A DNA stretch of 38,135 nt, taken from positions 1 through 38,135 of the forward strand of contig NZ_LGIU01000076.1 of the NCBI RefSeq assembly GCF_001187915.1, written 5' to 3'. Position 1 is the stretch's first letter; each line of letters opens with the position of its first letter. The notes beneath the pieces were generated by a model that searched no databases, had not been told where the DNA came from, and saw only the letters and a list, made by a program, of their open reading frames with translations. This document shows, in pieces, positions 1-9,396 of the stretch. This DNA is from Arthrobacter sp. RIT-PI-e. GTDB taxonomy: Bacteria > Actinomycetota > Actinomycetes > Actinomycetales > Micrococcaceae. The position numbers were made by a program, and so were the translations under genes.

Positions 1-104
1 GCTCCCGGCTGTGTCCCATGTCCTCAGTCTGCCCCTGTCGGGGAACGATTCCAACCGGCCCGGCACCACCGACGAGCAGCGGTGCGGCCGGGACGGCCCC
101 CGGG

Positions 105-122
105 CGCCCCCGTCCGGGGGTG
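105..122 (-). terminator. Possible terminator of the dnaK operon
   Basis: A short GC-rich hairpin (five C, loop GTCC, five G) lies just downstream of the hspR stop codon on the minus strand, followed by further GC-rich inverted sequence. There is no clear U tract. Positions 1-134 hold no convincing gene. Confidence 0.35.
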
Positions 123-134
123 CACGGGGAGGAT

Positions 135-563
135 CTAGCGGGCATTGTGGGCACGCTCGGGCGTCCAGACCACGAGGGCCTGGCTCCGCGGTCTGGGCCT
201 CTGCCCGCGGGCGAGCGTCACGACGTCCCCGGCGAGCCCCGCCGCGAAGACCCGGCTCGGGTCGGAGTACATCCTCCGCGAGGCGAGCTCGGTGGACAGC
301 TCCTCGACGCGGGAGCGGAGCGCGGACACCTGGTTCTCGAGTTCCAGGATCCGCCGGATCCCCTCGAGGGAGACCCCCTCCTGCGAGAGCCGCTGGATCT
401 CGCGGAGGGTGCTGACGTCCTTCTGCGAGTAACGGCGGGCACGGCCGCGGGCACGGCTCGGGGTCACCAGGCCCAGGCGGTCGTACTGCCGGAGCGTCTG
501 GGGGTGCATGTCGGCGAGCTCCGCGGCCACGGAGATGACGTAGATGGGCATCGAGTGGTCCAC
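135..563 (-). CDS. hspR: HspR, MerR-family heat-shock repressor
   Basis: This is a 142-residue MerR-type regulator. The N-terminal winged helix (about residues 7-75) carries the family signature HPQTLRQYDRLGLV, followed by a coiled-coil dimerisation stretch (about 76-95) and a basic tail. HspR represses the dnaK operon in actinobacteria by binding HAIR repeats, with DnaK as co-repressor (established knowledge). Two HAIR-like sites lie upstream of dnaK here, so autoregulation is expected. The start is GTG at 563, preceded by a strong GAAGGAGG ribosome binding site. It is the last gene of the operon, 51 bases after dnaJ. Confidence 0.95.
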   Translation of the reverse strand: MDHSMPIYVISVAAELADMHPQTLRQYDRLGLVTPSRARGRARRYSQKDVSTLREIQRLSQEGVSLEGIRRILELENQVSALRSRVEELSTELASRRMYSDPSRVFAAGLAGDVVTLARGQRPRPRSQALVVWTPERAHNAR

Positions 564-614
564 GATCTGCCTCCTTCCGTCACCGGCCGAACCGATGATC
601 GCTGGATCGTACTG

Positions 615-1619
615 TTACAGGCGTGCTCTCGCAGCCAGCCCCGACCGCGGATCCGCGTCCTTCGTGGCATCACGGAACGCCTCGACGGCGCCTTCGGCGT
701 CCTTGGACAGGTTCTGCGGCACCACGACCTCCACCGTGACCAGGAGGTCCCCCGTGGTCTTCGAGGTCTTCACGCCGCGCCCCTTGAGTCGCAGTGTCCG
801 CCCCGAGGGCGTCCCCGCGGGAACACGCATCTTGACGAGTTCACCGGTGAGGGTGGGAACCTCGATCTGCGCTCCGAGGGCGGCTTCGGGGAAGCTCACG
901 GGCACCTGCAGCCGGATGTTGTCGCCGTCGCGTTTGAAGAGCGGGTGCTCCTTGACGTTCACCGTGACCATGAGGTCCCCGGCCCCGGCCTGCCCGGGCT
1001 GCCCCTTGCCCTTCACCCGCACCTTCTGGCCGTCCTTGATCCCGGCGGGGATCCGGACGTCCACCTGTTCGCCGGAGGGTTCGCGCAGGCCGATGGTGGT
1101 GCCGTTGACGGAACCGGCGAAGGAGATGGAAGTGCTGGCCGTGCGATCGGCGCCCTTCTGGGTCCGGCCGGACTGGAAACCGCCCGGGAACCCGCCTCCG
1201 CCCCCGGGCATGCCCCCGCCGAAGAGGTCGGCGAACTCCGGTGGCAGATTGCCGCCGGAGAACCCGGTGCGCTGGCGGGGACCCGCTCCGGCACCCTGAC
1301 CGAACAGGTTCCCGAAGATGTCCTCGAAGCCGGCCCTGCCCCCGGCGCCGCCGCCGGCTCCACCGGCGGAGAAACGGGCACCGCCGCCCATGGCCCGGAT
1401 CGCGTCGTACTGCTGGCGCTGCTCGGCGTCGGACAGGACGGAATAGGCCTCGGAGATGTTCTTGAAGGTCCTCTCGGCCGCCGCATCACCCTGGTTCTGG
1501 TCGGGGTGGTACTTCCGGGCGAGCTTCCGGTACGCCTTCTTGATGTCCGCATCGGATGCATCCTTGGAGACACCGAGGATCTTGTAGAAATCCTTCTCGA
1601 CCCAATCCTGACTGGCCAC
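615..1619 (-). CDS. dnaJ: DnaJ-type co-chaperone without zinc finger
   Basis: The 334-residue protein has an N-terminal J domain (about residues 9-74) with the HPD motif at 38-40 that stimulates DnaK ATPase. A long Gly/Phe-rich linker follows (about 77-150), then two beta-sandwich substrate-binding domains (about 155-320). The four CXXCXGXG repeats of classical DnaJ are absent, so it is a type II (CbpA/DnaJ-like) J protein even though it sits in the dnaK operon. The start is GTG at 1619 with AAGGAG upstream. A second, zinc-finger DnaJ may be encoded elsewhere, for example next to hrcA; this is inference. Confidence 0.93.
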   Translation of the reverse strand: MASQDWVEKDFYKILGVSKDASDADIKKAYRKLARKYHPDQNQGDAAAERTFKNISEAYSVLSDAEQRQQYDAIRAMGGGARFSAGGAGGGAGGRAGFEDIFGNLFGQGAGAGPRQRTGFSGGNLPPEFADLFGGGMPGGGGGFPGGFQSGRTQKGADRTASTSISFAGSVNGTTIGLREPSGEQVDVRIPAGIKDGQKVRVKGKGQPGQAGAGDLMVTVNVKEHPLFKRDGDNIRLQVPVSFPEAALGAQIEVPTLTGELVKMRVPAGTPSGRTLRLKGRGVKTSKTTGDLLVTVEVVVPQNLSKDAEGAVEAFRDATKDADPRSGLAARARL

Positions 1620-1657
1620 CGGGCGTCTCCTTCTCTAGTACTGCTGAAAGTCATGAA

Positions 1658-1697
1658 CCCGGTGGGTGGGGACGATTCTTCATCCCCACCCACCGGG
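1658..1697 (-). other. Perfect hairpin between grpE and dnaJ
   Basis: A perfect 15-bp inverted repeat (1658-1672 with 1683-1697, loop of 10) lies in the 185-base gap between grpE and dnaJ. A weaker inverted repeat lies closer to grpE around 1723-1750. No U run follows on the minus strand, so it is not a canonical intrinsic terminator. It could attenuate transcription or define an mRNA processing or stabilising site between the dnaK-grpE and dnaJ-hspR segments. The function is inference. Confidence 0.7.
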
Positions 1698-1804
1698 AAG
1701 AGCTGCGCGGAGTGCCGAGGAAGGCGGCTTCAATATTCCAAGGGCCGCCAAGGCCCGCAGGAATTTCGTAGCCGCCGTTCGGCATCCGCGCAGCGGCGGA
1801 CAAC

Positions 1805-2461
1805 CTACTCCGGAACCGCCACGATCACCTGGGCGGCCCGCAGGACGCGCTCGCCCTTACGGTAGCCCGCCCGGAGGATCTGGTTGACGCTGTCGGCCTG
1901 CACCTCCGCACTCGGCTGCTGCATGAGCGCCTCGTGGATGTTCGGGTCGAACGCCACGCCCACCTCGTCGATCCGGGTGAGCTCGTACGCCTTCAGGACG
2001 TTCTCGAGCTTGCCGGCGATCGCCGCGAACGGGCCGTCTGCCAGATCACCGTGCTGACGCGCGGCGTCGATGTCGTCCAGGACGGGCATCAGCGAGGTGA
2101 GGACGCCGATGACGGCCTGGTCGCGGGCCACGTCGCGGTCCCGTTCCACCCGGCGTCGGTAGTTGACGTACTCGGCCTGCAGGCGCAGGAGATCGTTGCG
2201 CAGTTCCGCGACGACGTCCACCGCGGGGTTGCTCTCGCCTTCGGCGCCCGCCTCGTTCAGGATGGCCTCGGCCTGGGCCAGGGCATCCCCCTCGGAAGTG
2301 TCCGCTCCGGCCTGCTCCCCGGCCGCGGACTCCTCCGCGGCCGGGGCGTCGGCGTCGTCCTGCTGCCCACGGACCTCGCCCGTCTCCGGGTCGATCTTCC
2401 GGTTGTCGCGGAAGCTCACCGGCTCGGACTGGTGCTCCTCTTCATTTCCGTGGTGCGGCAT
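1805..2461 (-). CDS. grpE: GrpE nucleotide exchange factor
   Basis: This 218-residue protein releases ADP from DnaK. It has a long acidic, probably disordered N-terminus (about residues 1-75) typical of actinobacterial GrpE. A coiled-coil helix follows (about 83-115, with VAELRNDLLRLQAEYVNYRRR), then the conserved C-terminal beta domain ending in GYRKGERVLRAAQVIV. It begins two bases after the dnaK stop codon, so the two are probably translationally coupled. The ATG is preceded by GAGAAG inside the end of dnaK. Confidence 0.95.
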   Translation of the reverse strand: MPHHGNEEEHQSEPVSFRDNRKIDPETGEVRGQQDDADAPAAEESAAGEQAGADTSEGDALAQAEAILNEAGAEGESNPAVDVVAELRNDLLRLQAEYVNYRRRVERDRDVARDQAVIGVLTSLMPVLDDIDAARQHGDLADGPFAAIAGKLENVLKAYELTRIDEVGVAFDPNIHEALMQQPSAEVQADSVNQILRAGYRKGERVLRAAQVIVAVPE

Positions 2462-2463
2462 GG

Positions 2464-4335
<1,872 letters not shown>

Positions 4336-4391
4336 GCAAGTTCCTTTCGACTGCCCGGGATTTGCGAGGCGCTCATCCGCCGGGCGCGTGG

Positions 4392-4412
4392 ATTGAGCGT
4401 TCTGCACTCAAG
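4392..4412. promoter_or_regulatory. HAIR operator 1 (HspR site)
   Basis: ATTGAGC, 7 bases, ACTCAAG: an inverted repeat that closely matches the actinobacterial HspR consensus CTTGAGT-N7-ACTCAAG. It overlaps the -10 box and the expected transcript start of dnaK. Confidence 0.85.
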
Positions 4413-4438
4413 TATAGGTGCGATCGCCCCAGGGTCAA
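4411..4438 (-). promoter_or_regulatory. dnaK operon promoter
   Basis: On the minus strand a -35 box TTGACC (4438-4433) is separated by 16 bp from a -10 box TATACT (4416-4411). The -10 overlaps the proximal HAIR repeat, so HspR binding would occlude RNA polymerase. Both boxes are seen in the sequence; activity is inferred. Confidence 0.7.
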
Positions 4439-4444
4439 AATGAA

Positions 4445-4465
4445 GTTGAGTCCCCACCGCTCAAC
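4445..4465. promoter_or_regulatory. HAIR operator 2 (HspR site)
   Basis: GTTGAGT, 7 bases, GCTCAAC: a second HAIR-like repeat with the same 7-7-7 geometry, 53 bp centre-to-centre from the first and just upstream of the -35 box. Two sites flanking the promoter suggest cooperative repression (inference). Confidence 0.7.
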
Positions 4466-4543
4466 TCCTGCGGGTGGCTTCGACATCGCCGGGCGATCCA
4501 CCCGGCTCTCGCCGCCCCGCCCTGCTCCTGCCATACTGCGAGC

Positions 4544-4759
4544 ATGGATCTCGAACAGTGGTGGACCGATGTGACGCCCGGGACGCGCGAGTGGCTCGCC
4601 GCCAACAGTGGCTCCGCCCTGACCCCCGAGGTGGTGGCGGACATCAGCCGCGCCGGTGGGCTGATCGCCGCCGAGTCCTGGTGGATGGGCGAGCGCGGGG
4701 CCGACGGCGTCTTCCTCTCCCCGGAGGCCGAGCAGTGGATCGGCCGCAGGGCCTCCTGA
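4544..4759 (+). CDS. Conserved hypothetical small protein
   Basis: The 71-residue soluble protein begins MDLEQWWTDV and contains ADISRAGG and the Trp-rich stretch ESWWMGERG. I do not recognise a named domain. ATG 4544 is preferred over an upstream in-frame ATG because a -10-like CATACT lies exactly 6 nt before it, the leaderless arrangement seen repeatedly in this window. The coding look (third-position GC, sensible composition) and the terminator that follows support a real gene. Function unknown. Confidence 0.7.
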   Translation: MDLEQWWTDVTPGTREWLAANSGSALTPEVVADISRAGGLIAAESWWMGERGADGVFLSPEAEQWIGRRAS

Positions 4760-4777
4760 ACCGGACCGGGACATGCA

Positions 4778-4818
4778 GAGGGGCCGTTCCCTCCCCCATC
4801 GGAAAAGAACGGCCCCTC
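4778..4818. terminator. Intrinsic terminator hairpin
   Basis: A perfect 12-bp stem (4778-4789 with 4807-4818, GAGGGGCCGTTC/GAACGGCCCCTC) lies after the small hypothetical gene. There is only a weak T-rich tail. It could serve both that gene and the convergent CHRD gene. Confidence 0.75.
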
Positions 4819-4930
4819 GTCATGTCGACCACCGCGCACCGGTCCGTCGGGGATCGGCGCGTCCGAGGCCGATCACCGGGCGCCGGCCCGAGACCCACCG
4901 GCGCCCGGGTCAGTGCCTGCGCAGCAGGAC

Positions 4931-5641
4931 CTAGGCGTCGCCGGCCCGGCGACGCATGAACAGTGCGGCTCCACCGACGCCGGCGCCGAGGAGGGCCAGT
5001 GCGCCGAGTGCCACGGGCGTGGAGTCGGTCGCCGCAGGGGCCGCCGTCACACCGGTGTCGGCTCCGCCCATGGGCAGGGCAGCCAGCTGACCGCGGACCG
5101 CGCCGGGGACGAAGGCTGCGGTATGGGTGTCCGCCATGAAGCCCGCGGGGTCCGCCTCGATCTCCTTGAGCGAGAAGCCCTCACCCGTGTCGACGCCGTC
5201 GTTCAGCACACCCGTGGTGAACGGGCCCTGCAGGCACCCCGCGCTGGTCAGCGTGCCCTCACCCTCGGGGTTGGGGAAGGCGATGCGCGGCGGACCGCTC
5301 TCGCCCGCCACTGCCTCGTGGATGTGGGTGGCCGTGTTGGCCGGGCTCTGGTACGGCGGGGTGACGCCGGTCAGTGCGATGTCGTAGCAGATGATCTCCT
5401 CGTCGGAGTTGATCATGAAGTTGTAGGTACCGAGTGCTCCGGGCTCACCCGGGGCGGAGTCTCCGTCGGAGTTGATCACCTGGTCCGGGGTGGCGGAGAC
5501 GGTGAAGGCGCTCGTGAAGGTGTCGGGGCGTTCGACAGCGGTGTCCGCGTACGCGGGTGACGCGCCGAGAACCGCGACCAGAGCTGCCACGCCGGTGACT
5601 CCCGAGAGTCCGGCGATCCGTGTCTTCGTCGTCGTGTGCAT
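4931..5641 (-). CDS. Secreted CHRD-domain protein with C-terminal membrane anchor
   Basis: The 236-residue exported protein has a basic N-terminus and a hydrophobic core, with a likely signal-peptidase site after AYA (about residue 31). A CHRD domain (about residues 40-185) shows the characteristic THIHEA and GAVRGQL motifs. The C-terminus has a hydrophobic helix followed by RRR, like a sortase-type tail, but no clear LPXTG is seen, so it may be a simple membrane anchor. ATG 5641 is chosen because AAAGGGA precedes it and the signal peptide starts there. It is divergent from the ECF sigma gene and is a candidate target of that sigma factor (inference). Confidence 0.85.
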   Translation of the reverse strand: MHTTTKTRIAGLSGVTGVAALVAVLGASPAYADTAVERPDTFTSAFTVSATPDQVINSDGDSAPGEPGALGTYNFMINSDEEIICYDIALTGVTPPYQSPANTATHIHEAVAGESGPPRIAFPNPEGEGTLTSAGCLQGPFTTGVLNDGVDTGEGFSLKEIEADPAGFMADTHTAAFVPGAVRGQLAALPMGGADTGVTAAPAATDSTPVALGALALLGAGVGGAALFMRRRAGDA

Positions 5642-5720
5642 GGTGTCCCTTTCGGTGTACGGCGCCGCGGGTCGGTGCCGCCTTGCGAAGGTATACTCAC
5701 CGTTGCGCCCCACCGTTCAT

Positions 5721-5746
5721 CCGATCCTGAAGTTCTTCCGGATCGG
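5721..5746. promoter_or_regulatory. Palindromic site between CHRD gene and sigma factor
   Basis: A 26-bp near-perfect inverted repeat, CCGATCCTGAAG-TT-CTTCCGGATCGG with one mismatched pair, lies in the divergent intergenic region. A partial copy of its right half (TTCTTCCGGA) follows at about 5750-5758. It may be an operator or an RNA hairpin in a divergent leader; no known regulator consensus is recognised. Confidence 0.5.
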
Positions 5747-5824
5747 ACTTCTTCCGGACTGAACGGAGGAGGACTCCCAGCCGTATCCCTCTGCATCGAC
5801 GTGCAGGGGAAGGGGTGGGGTCGC

Positions 5825-6370
5825 ATGACGCTGACCGCGGAGAGGGGGAGGGTAGCGCTGCCCAGCGAACCGCCGTCCTTCGACGTCCGGGAGGCGTTCG
5901 ACGAACACGGGCGAGCTCTCGTCGCCTTCGCCCTGAACAGCACCCGCGACAACTCCATCGCGGAGGAATGCGTCCAGGAGACGTTCGTGCGGGCCTGGCG
6001 CGCGAGGGAGAAGTACGAATCCTCCCGTGCCTCCGAACGCACCTGGCTCTTCGCGATAGCGCGGAACGTGGTGATCGACCAGGTCAGGGCCCGCCAGCGC
6101 CGCCCCACCCCGGTCCCCGACGAACGGCTGCACAGCGGGATGCACGCGGAGTCCGAGGACCGGGCCACGGACGATCGGATCGTGCTGCACTCCGGGCTGG
6201 CCCGGCTGAGCCGGGACCACCGGGAAGTGATCGTCGCCATCCAGCTGCAGGGCATGACCTACCAGCAGCTGGAGGACCACACGGGTGTGGCGGCAGCCAC
6301 CCTCCGCACACGCATGTTCTACGGATTGAAGGCCCTACGGGCAGCACTGGGAGAGGAGGAGCAGCCATGA
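5825..6370 (+). CDS. ECF-type RNA polymerase sigma factor
   Basis: The 181-residue protein contains a sigma-70 region 2 (about residues 22-92, with AEECVQETFVRAWRARE and WLFAIARNVVIDQVR). Region 4 (about 118-172) contains LSRDHREVI and the helix-turn-helix MTYQQLEDHTGVAAATLRTR. Regions 1 and 3 are missing, as expected for an extracytoplasmic-function sigma factor. ATG 5825 follows a purine-rich GGGGAAGGGG ribosome binding site. The stop overlaps the next start by four bases (ATGA), coupling it to the anti-sigma gene. Confidence 0.92.
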   Translation: MTLTAERGRVALPSEPPSFDVREAFDEHGRALVAFALNSTRDNSIAEECVQETFVRAWRAREKYESSRASERTWLFAIARNVVIDQVRARQRRPTPVPDERLHSGMHAESEDRATDDRIVLHSGLARLSRDHREVIVAIQLQGMTYQQLEDHTGVAAATLRTRMFYGLKALRAALGEEEQP

Positions 6371-7182
6371 CGGACCAGGCACACGAGCGCGAGGCACTGA
6401 TCACCGCCGCCCTCGCCGGTGAGCTGGACGCCGAGGGGCGCCGTGCCTTCGACCACGCGTGCGCCACCGATGTGTCGTTCCTCCGCGACTTCCGCGAGCT
6501 GCAGGAACTCACTCTGCGGCTCGACCGCGCGGACCTCCGCTGGGAGGAGGCCGAACCGCCGTCGTACCTGCTGGACGACGTGCTGGCCGCGACGGAGCGG
6601 GCACGTACGGACCAGGACGCCGCCGAGCAGGAACTGACGGCAGGACCCGGGGACGACGTCGGGGCTCCGGTCCCGGATCTCGCGCAGCGCCGCGCTCGCG
6701 GTCCGCACCGCGCCTCACCCCGATCGCGCTCGCACCCACCGGCCGCCCGACGTCCGCGGCGCGTCCTCGCCGGATGCGCGGCGGCCGCAGGTCTCCTCGT
6801 GGCCGGCGCACTGGGTGGTTCCGTGATCACCGATGCGCTGGACGACGCCCCGCCGTCGGGCCCTGCGGGGACCCTCGGGGCCGTGGAGGAGCTCTCCTTC
6901 TCGTCCAGCCCGGCGGGCGCCCTCGTCGACGCGGCACTCGTGGCACACACGTGGGGCACCGAGACCGTGCTCGAGGTGGACGGACTGGATGCGGGCGAGG
7001 CGTTCGAGGTGGTGCTGGTCCGGGAGGACGGCACGGAGTACGTGTCCGGGGCGTTCCTCGGGTCCGAGCAGACCATCACCTGCACGCTGAACGCCGCTGT
7101 GCTCCGCGAGGACGTGGTCCAGCTGCAGATCCGCGACGACTCCGGTGCTGCGGTGGCCACCTCGGAGGTGGAGCACATCTGA
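6367..7182 (+). CDS. Membrane anti-sigma factor
   Basis: The 271-residue protein has a cytoplasmic N-terminal helical part (about residues 1-75) that would bind the sigma factor. A basic, Pro/Arg-rich linker and one transmembrane helix follow (about 132-152), then an extracytoplasmic beta-rich domain (about 175-271) of the kind found in RskA-like anti-sigma factors. The usual zinc-binding HX3CX2C motif is not complete; only DHAC at residues 29-32 resembles it. ATGA overlap with the sigma gene supports a one-to-one pair. The signal sensed is unknown. Confidence 0.85.
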   Translation: MTDQAHEREALITAALAGELDAEGRRAFDHACATDVSFLRDFRELQELTLRLDRADLRWEEAEPPSYLLDDVLAATERARTDQDAAEQELTAGPGDDVGAPVPDLAQRRARGPHRASPRSRSHPPAARRPRRVLAGCAAAAGLLVAGALGGSVITDALDDAPPSGPAGTLGAVEELSFSSSPAGALVDAALVAHTWGTETVLEVDGLDAGEAFEVVLVREDGTEYVSGAFLGSEQTITCTLNAAVLREDVVQLQIRDDSGAAVATSEVEHI

Positions 7183-7183
7183 T

Positions 7184-7228
7184 CCGGCTCCCCGTCCGCT
7201 CCCGGAGGATCGCCGGACGGGGAACCGG
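7184..7228. terminator. Bidirectional terminator hairpin
   Basis: A 15-bp stem with one mismatch (7184-7198 with 7214-7228) lies between the convergent anti-sigma and LCP genes. Confidence 0.7.
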
Positions 7229-7234
7229 GCGGTC

Positions 7235-8734
7235 TCAGCCGAAGGGGTTGGTGTCCTGGCAGGACACCTGGTCCGCCGTCTGGTTGACCGTGCCCTGCAC
7301 GTCCGGGGTGGCGGTGAGGGCGTCGAGCCCGTCGCGCGCATCACCGCCCACGTACACCCGCACCCCGTAGATCGTGTCGTCCTGCACCGCCGCGGCCGCG
7401 CGGAGACCGAGTGCCGAGGCGACCGCCGCGGCGTCGTCCTCGAAGCCCGCGCTGTAGTACACGCCGGTGAGCGGCGTGCCCGCCGCAGGGACCTCCTGCA
7501 CCGCGGCGTAGCCGCCGTCCGTGAGCAGCTCCACCACGGTGCCCACCACGGCCGCGCCGCCGGTGCCGTCCGCCACCGTGACGGGGGTGTAGCTGACGCC
7601 GGCCTCGGCCGACGGCGCCTCGGACGGCTCGGGGGTCTGCTCCGGAGCGCTCTCCGGCGCCGGCGTACTGAGATCGGAACCCTGCTGCAGCACCGAGAAC
7701 AGCTCGGAGGCGATCGGCTCGTCGAGCACCAGCCGGTTGGGGTCGGCGGCGGGGACCGTGGGCACGGAGATGAAGCTGACGTGGCTCGGGTCGATGTCCT
7801 TGAGCCGGTCCGCGATGGTCACCATCGCCGGCACGGACGCCAGTCCCTTGTCCACCGTGAGGTTGCTGGTCAGGGCATCGGCGATCCCCAGGATGCGCTG
7901 CGGGTTGCGCAGCGTCCCCTCGTCCTTGATCTTCCGGGTGAGGGAACCGAGGAACGCCTGCTGCGCCTGGATCCTGCCGAGGTCCCCGCCGTCACCGAAG
8001 GCGGCGCGTGCACGGAGGAACGCCAGGGCCTGCTCACCCTGCACGCTGGAGGTGCCTGCCGGCAGTTTGAGACCGGACTTCGGTTCGTCGACGGCCTCGC
8101 TCACGCAGACCTCCACGCCACCGACGGCGTCGGAGAGTTCGGTGACGGCGTTGAAGTCGGCGAGCATGAAATGGTCGATCTCCAGCCCGGTGACCCGGTT
8201 GATGGTGTCCACTGCGCAACCCGGTCCGGCGTCGCGCATGGCACTGTTGACCATCGCGCCGGGGCGCGGATCGTACGTGACCCCGCTCTGCTGATCGGTG
8301 CACCGGGGGATGTCCACCAGGAGGTCCCGGGGGAAGCTCAGCACGTTCACGTCGGAGTTGTCCGCCGAGATGTCCACGAGCATGAGTACGTCCGACTGCC
8401 CGTACCCCGTGGAATCCTCCTCCGTGCCGTACTCGCTGTTCGCACCGCTGCGGGTGTCCGAGCCCAGTACCAGGATCTGCAGCCGGTCCGTGCGGTCATC
8501 GGTGCCGGCACCGGAGCGGCTGCCCCCGGCACCCAGGGCGAGGTAGTCCACGTTCGTGACGAGCCGGACCGCCCAGTAGCCGCTGAAGGCCACCGCGGCC
8601 ACCACGACGGTGACCACCAGGAGGGTCACGAGGCGGAGCCAGCGGGGCCGCCGTCGTCCGTCGTCGTTGCTGACGGTGACGAGGTCGCCCCTGCCCGGGT
8701 AGATCGGGGCGGCGGGATCTGGCTCTTGGGTCAC
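7235..8734 (-). CDS. LCP-family (LytR-CpsA-Psr) cell-wall glycopolymer ligase
   Basis: The 499-residue protein has a short cytoplasmic N-terminus, one transmembrane helix (about residues 33-56) and an extracellular LCP domain (about 80-255). Family motifs are visible: LGSDTR, QSDVLMLVDI, SFPRDLLVDIP, and ALAFLRARAAFGDGGDLGR with the conserved arginines. LCP enzymes transfer undecaprenyl-linked polymers to peptidoglycan. A Pro/Glu-rich linker leads to a C-terminal LytR_C-type domain (about 380-470). The start is GTG at 8734 with GAAGGA upstream. Confidence 0.93.
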   Translation of the reverse strand: MTQEPDPAAPIYPGRGDLVTVSNDDGRRRPRWLRLVTLLVVTVVVAAVAFSGYWAVRLVTNVDYLALGAGGSRSGAGTDDRTDRLQILVLGSDTRSGANSEYGTEEDSTGYGQSDVLMLVDISADNSDVNVLSFPRDLLVDIPRCTDQQSGVTYDPRPGAMVNSAMRDAGPGCAVDTINRVTGLEIDHFMLADFNAVTELSDAVGGVEVCVSEAVDEPKSGLKLPAGTSSVQGEQALAFLRARAAFGDGGDLGRIQAQQAFLGSLTRKIKDEGTLRNPQRILGIADALTSNLTVDKGLASVPAMVTIADRLKDIDPSHVSFISVPTVPAADPNRLVLDEPIASELFSVLQQGSDLSTPAPESAPEQTPEPSEAPSAEAGVSYTPVTVADGTGGAAVVGTVVELLTDGGYAAVQEVPAAGTPLTGVYYSAGFEDDAAAVASALGLRAAAAVQDDTIYGVRVYVGGDARDGLDALTATPDVQGTVNQTADQVSCQDTNPFG

Positions 8735-9032
8735 GCGACGAATCCTTCACATCGAGGCGGTCACCCGCCGTCCGGTCCGGTCCCGGCCCGGGGAGCAGCG
8801 GATCCGGACGGGCACATCCGACCGTTCCTCCATGGGCCTGTCCATCAGGGCGGGAACCCGCGAACTCCGGGTCGATCGGTGCGGTTGGCGCGGGTGACCG
8901 ACGGGCTCACACTGCGGCCGGGGGCAGGGTACGAAGTTTTCAACCTACCAGCCCCCCCTGAGAACTTCCTGGCCGTGGCACCGGCTCCTGCGCTGCTCCG
9001 GGACGCGGTTGAGGGCCTCCTGGGACCGGGCA
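8735..9032. other. Intergenic region upstream of the LCP gene
   Basis: About 300 bases without a convincing gene in either strand. It presumably holds the LCP promoter; no clear -35/-10 pair was found. Confidence 0.5.
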
Positions 9033-9069
9033 CCCGAGGGGCAGCGACACCGTGTCGCCGCCCCTCGGG
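9033..9069. terminator. Strong hairpin upstream of riboswitch
   Basis: CCCGAGGGGC (9033-9042) pairs perfectly with GCCCCTCGGG (9060-9069), with a further small GACAC/GTGTC helix inside. It is probably a terminator or insulator between the LCP promoter region and the c-di-GMP riboswitch transcript. Confidence 0.55.
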
Positions 9070-9194
9070 ATCCCGTCGCCGGGAAGCATCTCGCTGGGAC
9101 CACGTCATGAGTACCGTCCGCTGACGATGAACCGTTTCGATGACATGAAAGTGCCACCGGAGATTGTTATCATCGTCGGGCGGGCAGCCGCTCG

Positions 9195-9272
9195 TCGACA
9201 AGGGCAAACCCGGTGCGAACCGGGGACGCAAAGCCACGGGACCCACGAGGTCAGCCGGGCTGCCGAAGAGAA
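9195..9272 (+). ncRNA. Cyclic-di-GMP-I (GEMM) riboswitch
   Basis: The conserved core of the GEMM-I aptamer is present in order. AGGGCAAACC (9201-9210) is followed by a helix capped by a GCGA tetraloop (cggt-GCGA-accg), then GGGACGCAAAGCC (9222-9234), a second helix GGGACC/GGTCAGCC, and the 3' signature GCCGGGCTGCCGAAG (9254-9268). This order and these invariant blocks are the hallmark of the c-di-GMP class I aptamer. It lies 125 bases upstream of an orphan response-regulator gene on the same strand. No diguanylate cyclase (GGDEF) or EAL gene is in the window. Confidence 0.92.
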
Positions 9273-9295
9273 CAGGTCCACGGAATATGCTTCGG
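9263..9295 (+). promoter_or_regulatory. Candidate expression-platform pairing of the c-di-GMP riboswitch
   Basis: CCGAAG (9263-9268), which is part of the 3' end of the aptamer, is complementary to CTTCGG at 9290-9295. Formation of this helix would compete with the aptamer fold, as expected for a ligand-controlled switch. There is no U tract directly after, so control may act on read-through or mRNA structure; this is inference. Confidence 0.4.
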
Positions 9296-9396
9296 ATACA
9301 GCAGCGCACCGGTGTCTGCACAGTGCGTGAACACCCCCACCCTGAGCACGACACGCCGGGACGCCACGTGGCCCGCGGCGCGCAGCGGACGCAGCC

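Noticed and set aside
9052-9330. 92-codon open frame on the plus strand
   Set aside because: It runs through the c-di-GMP aptamer and has no coding features.
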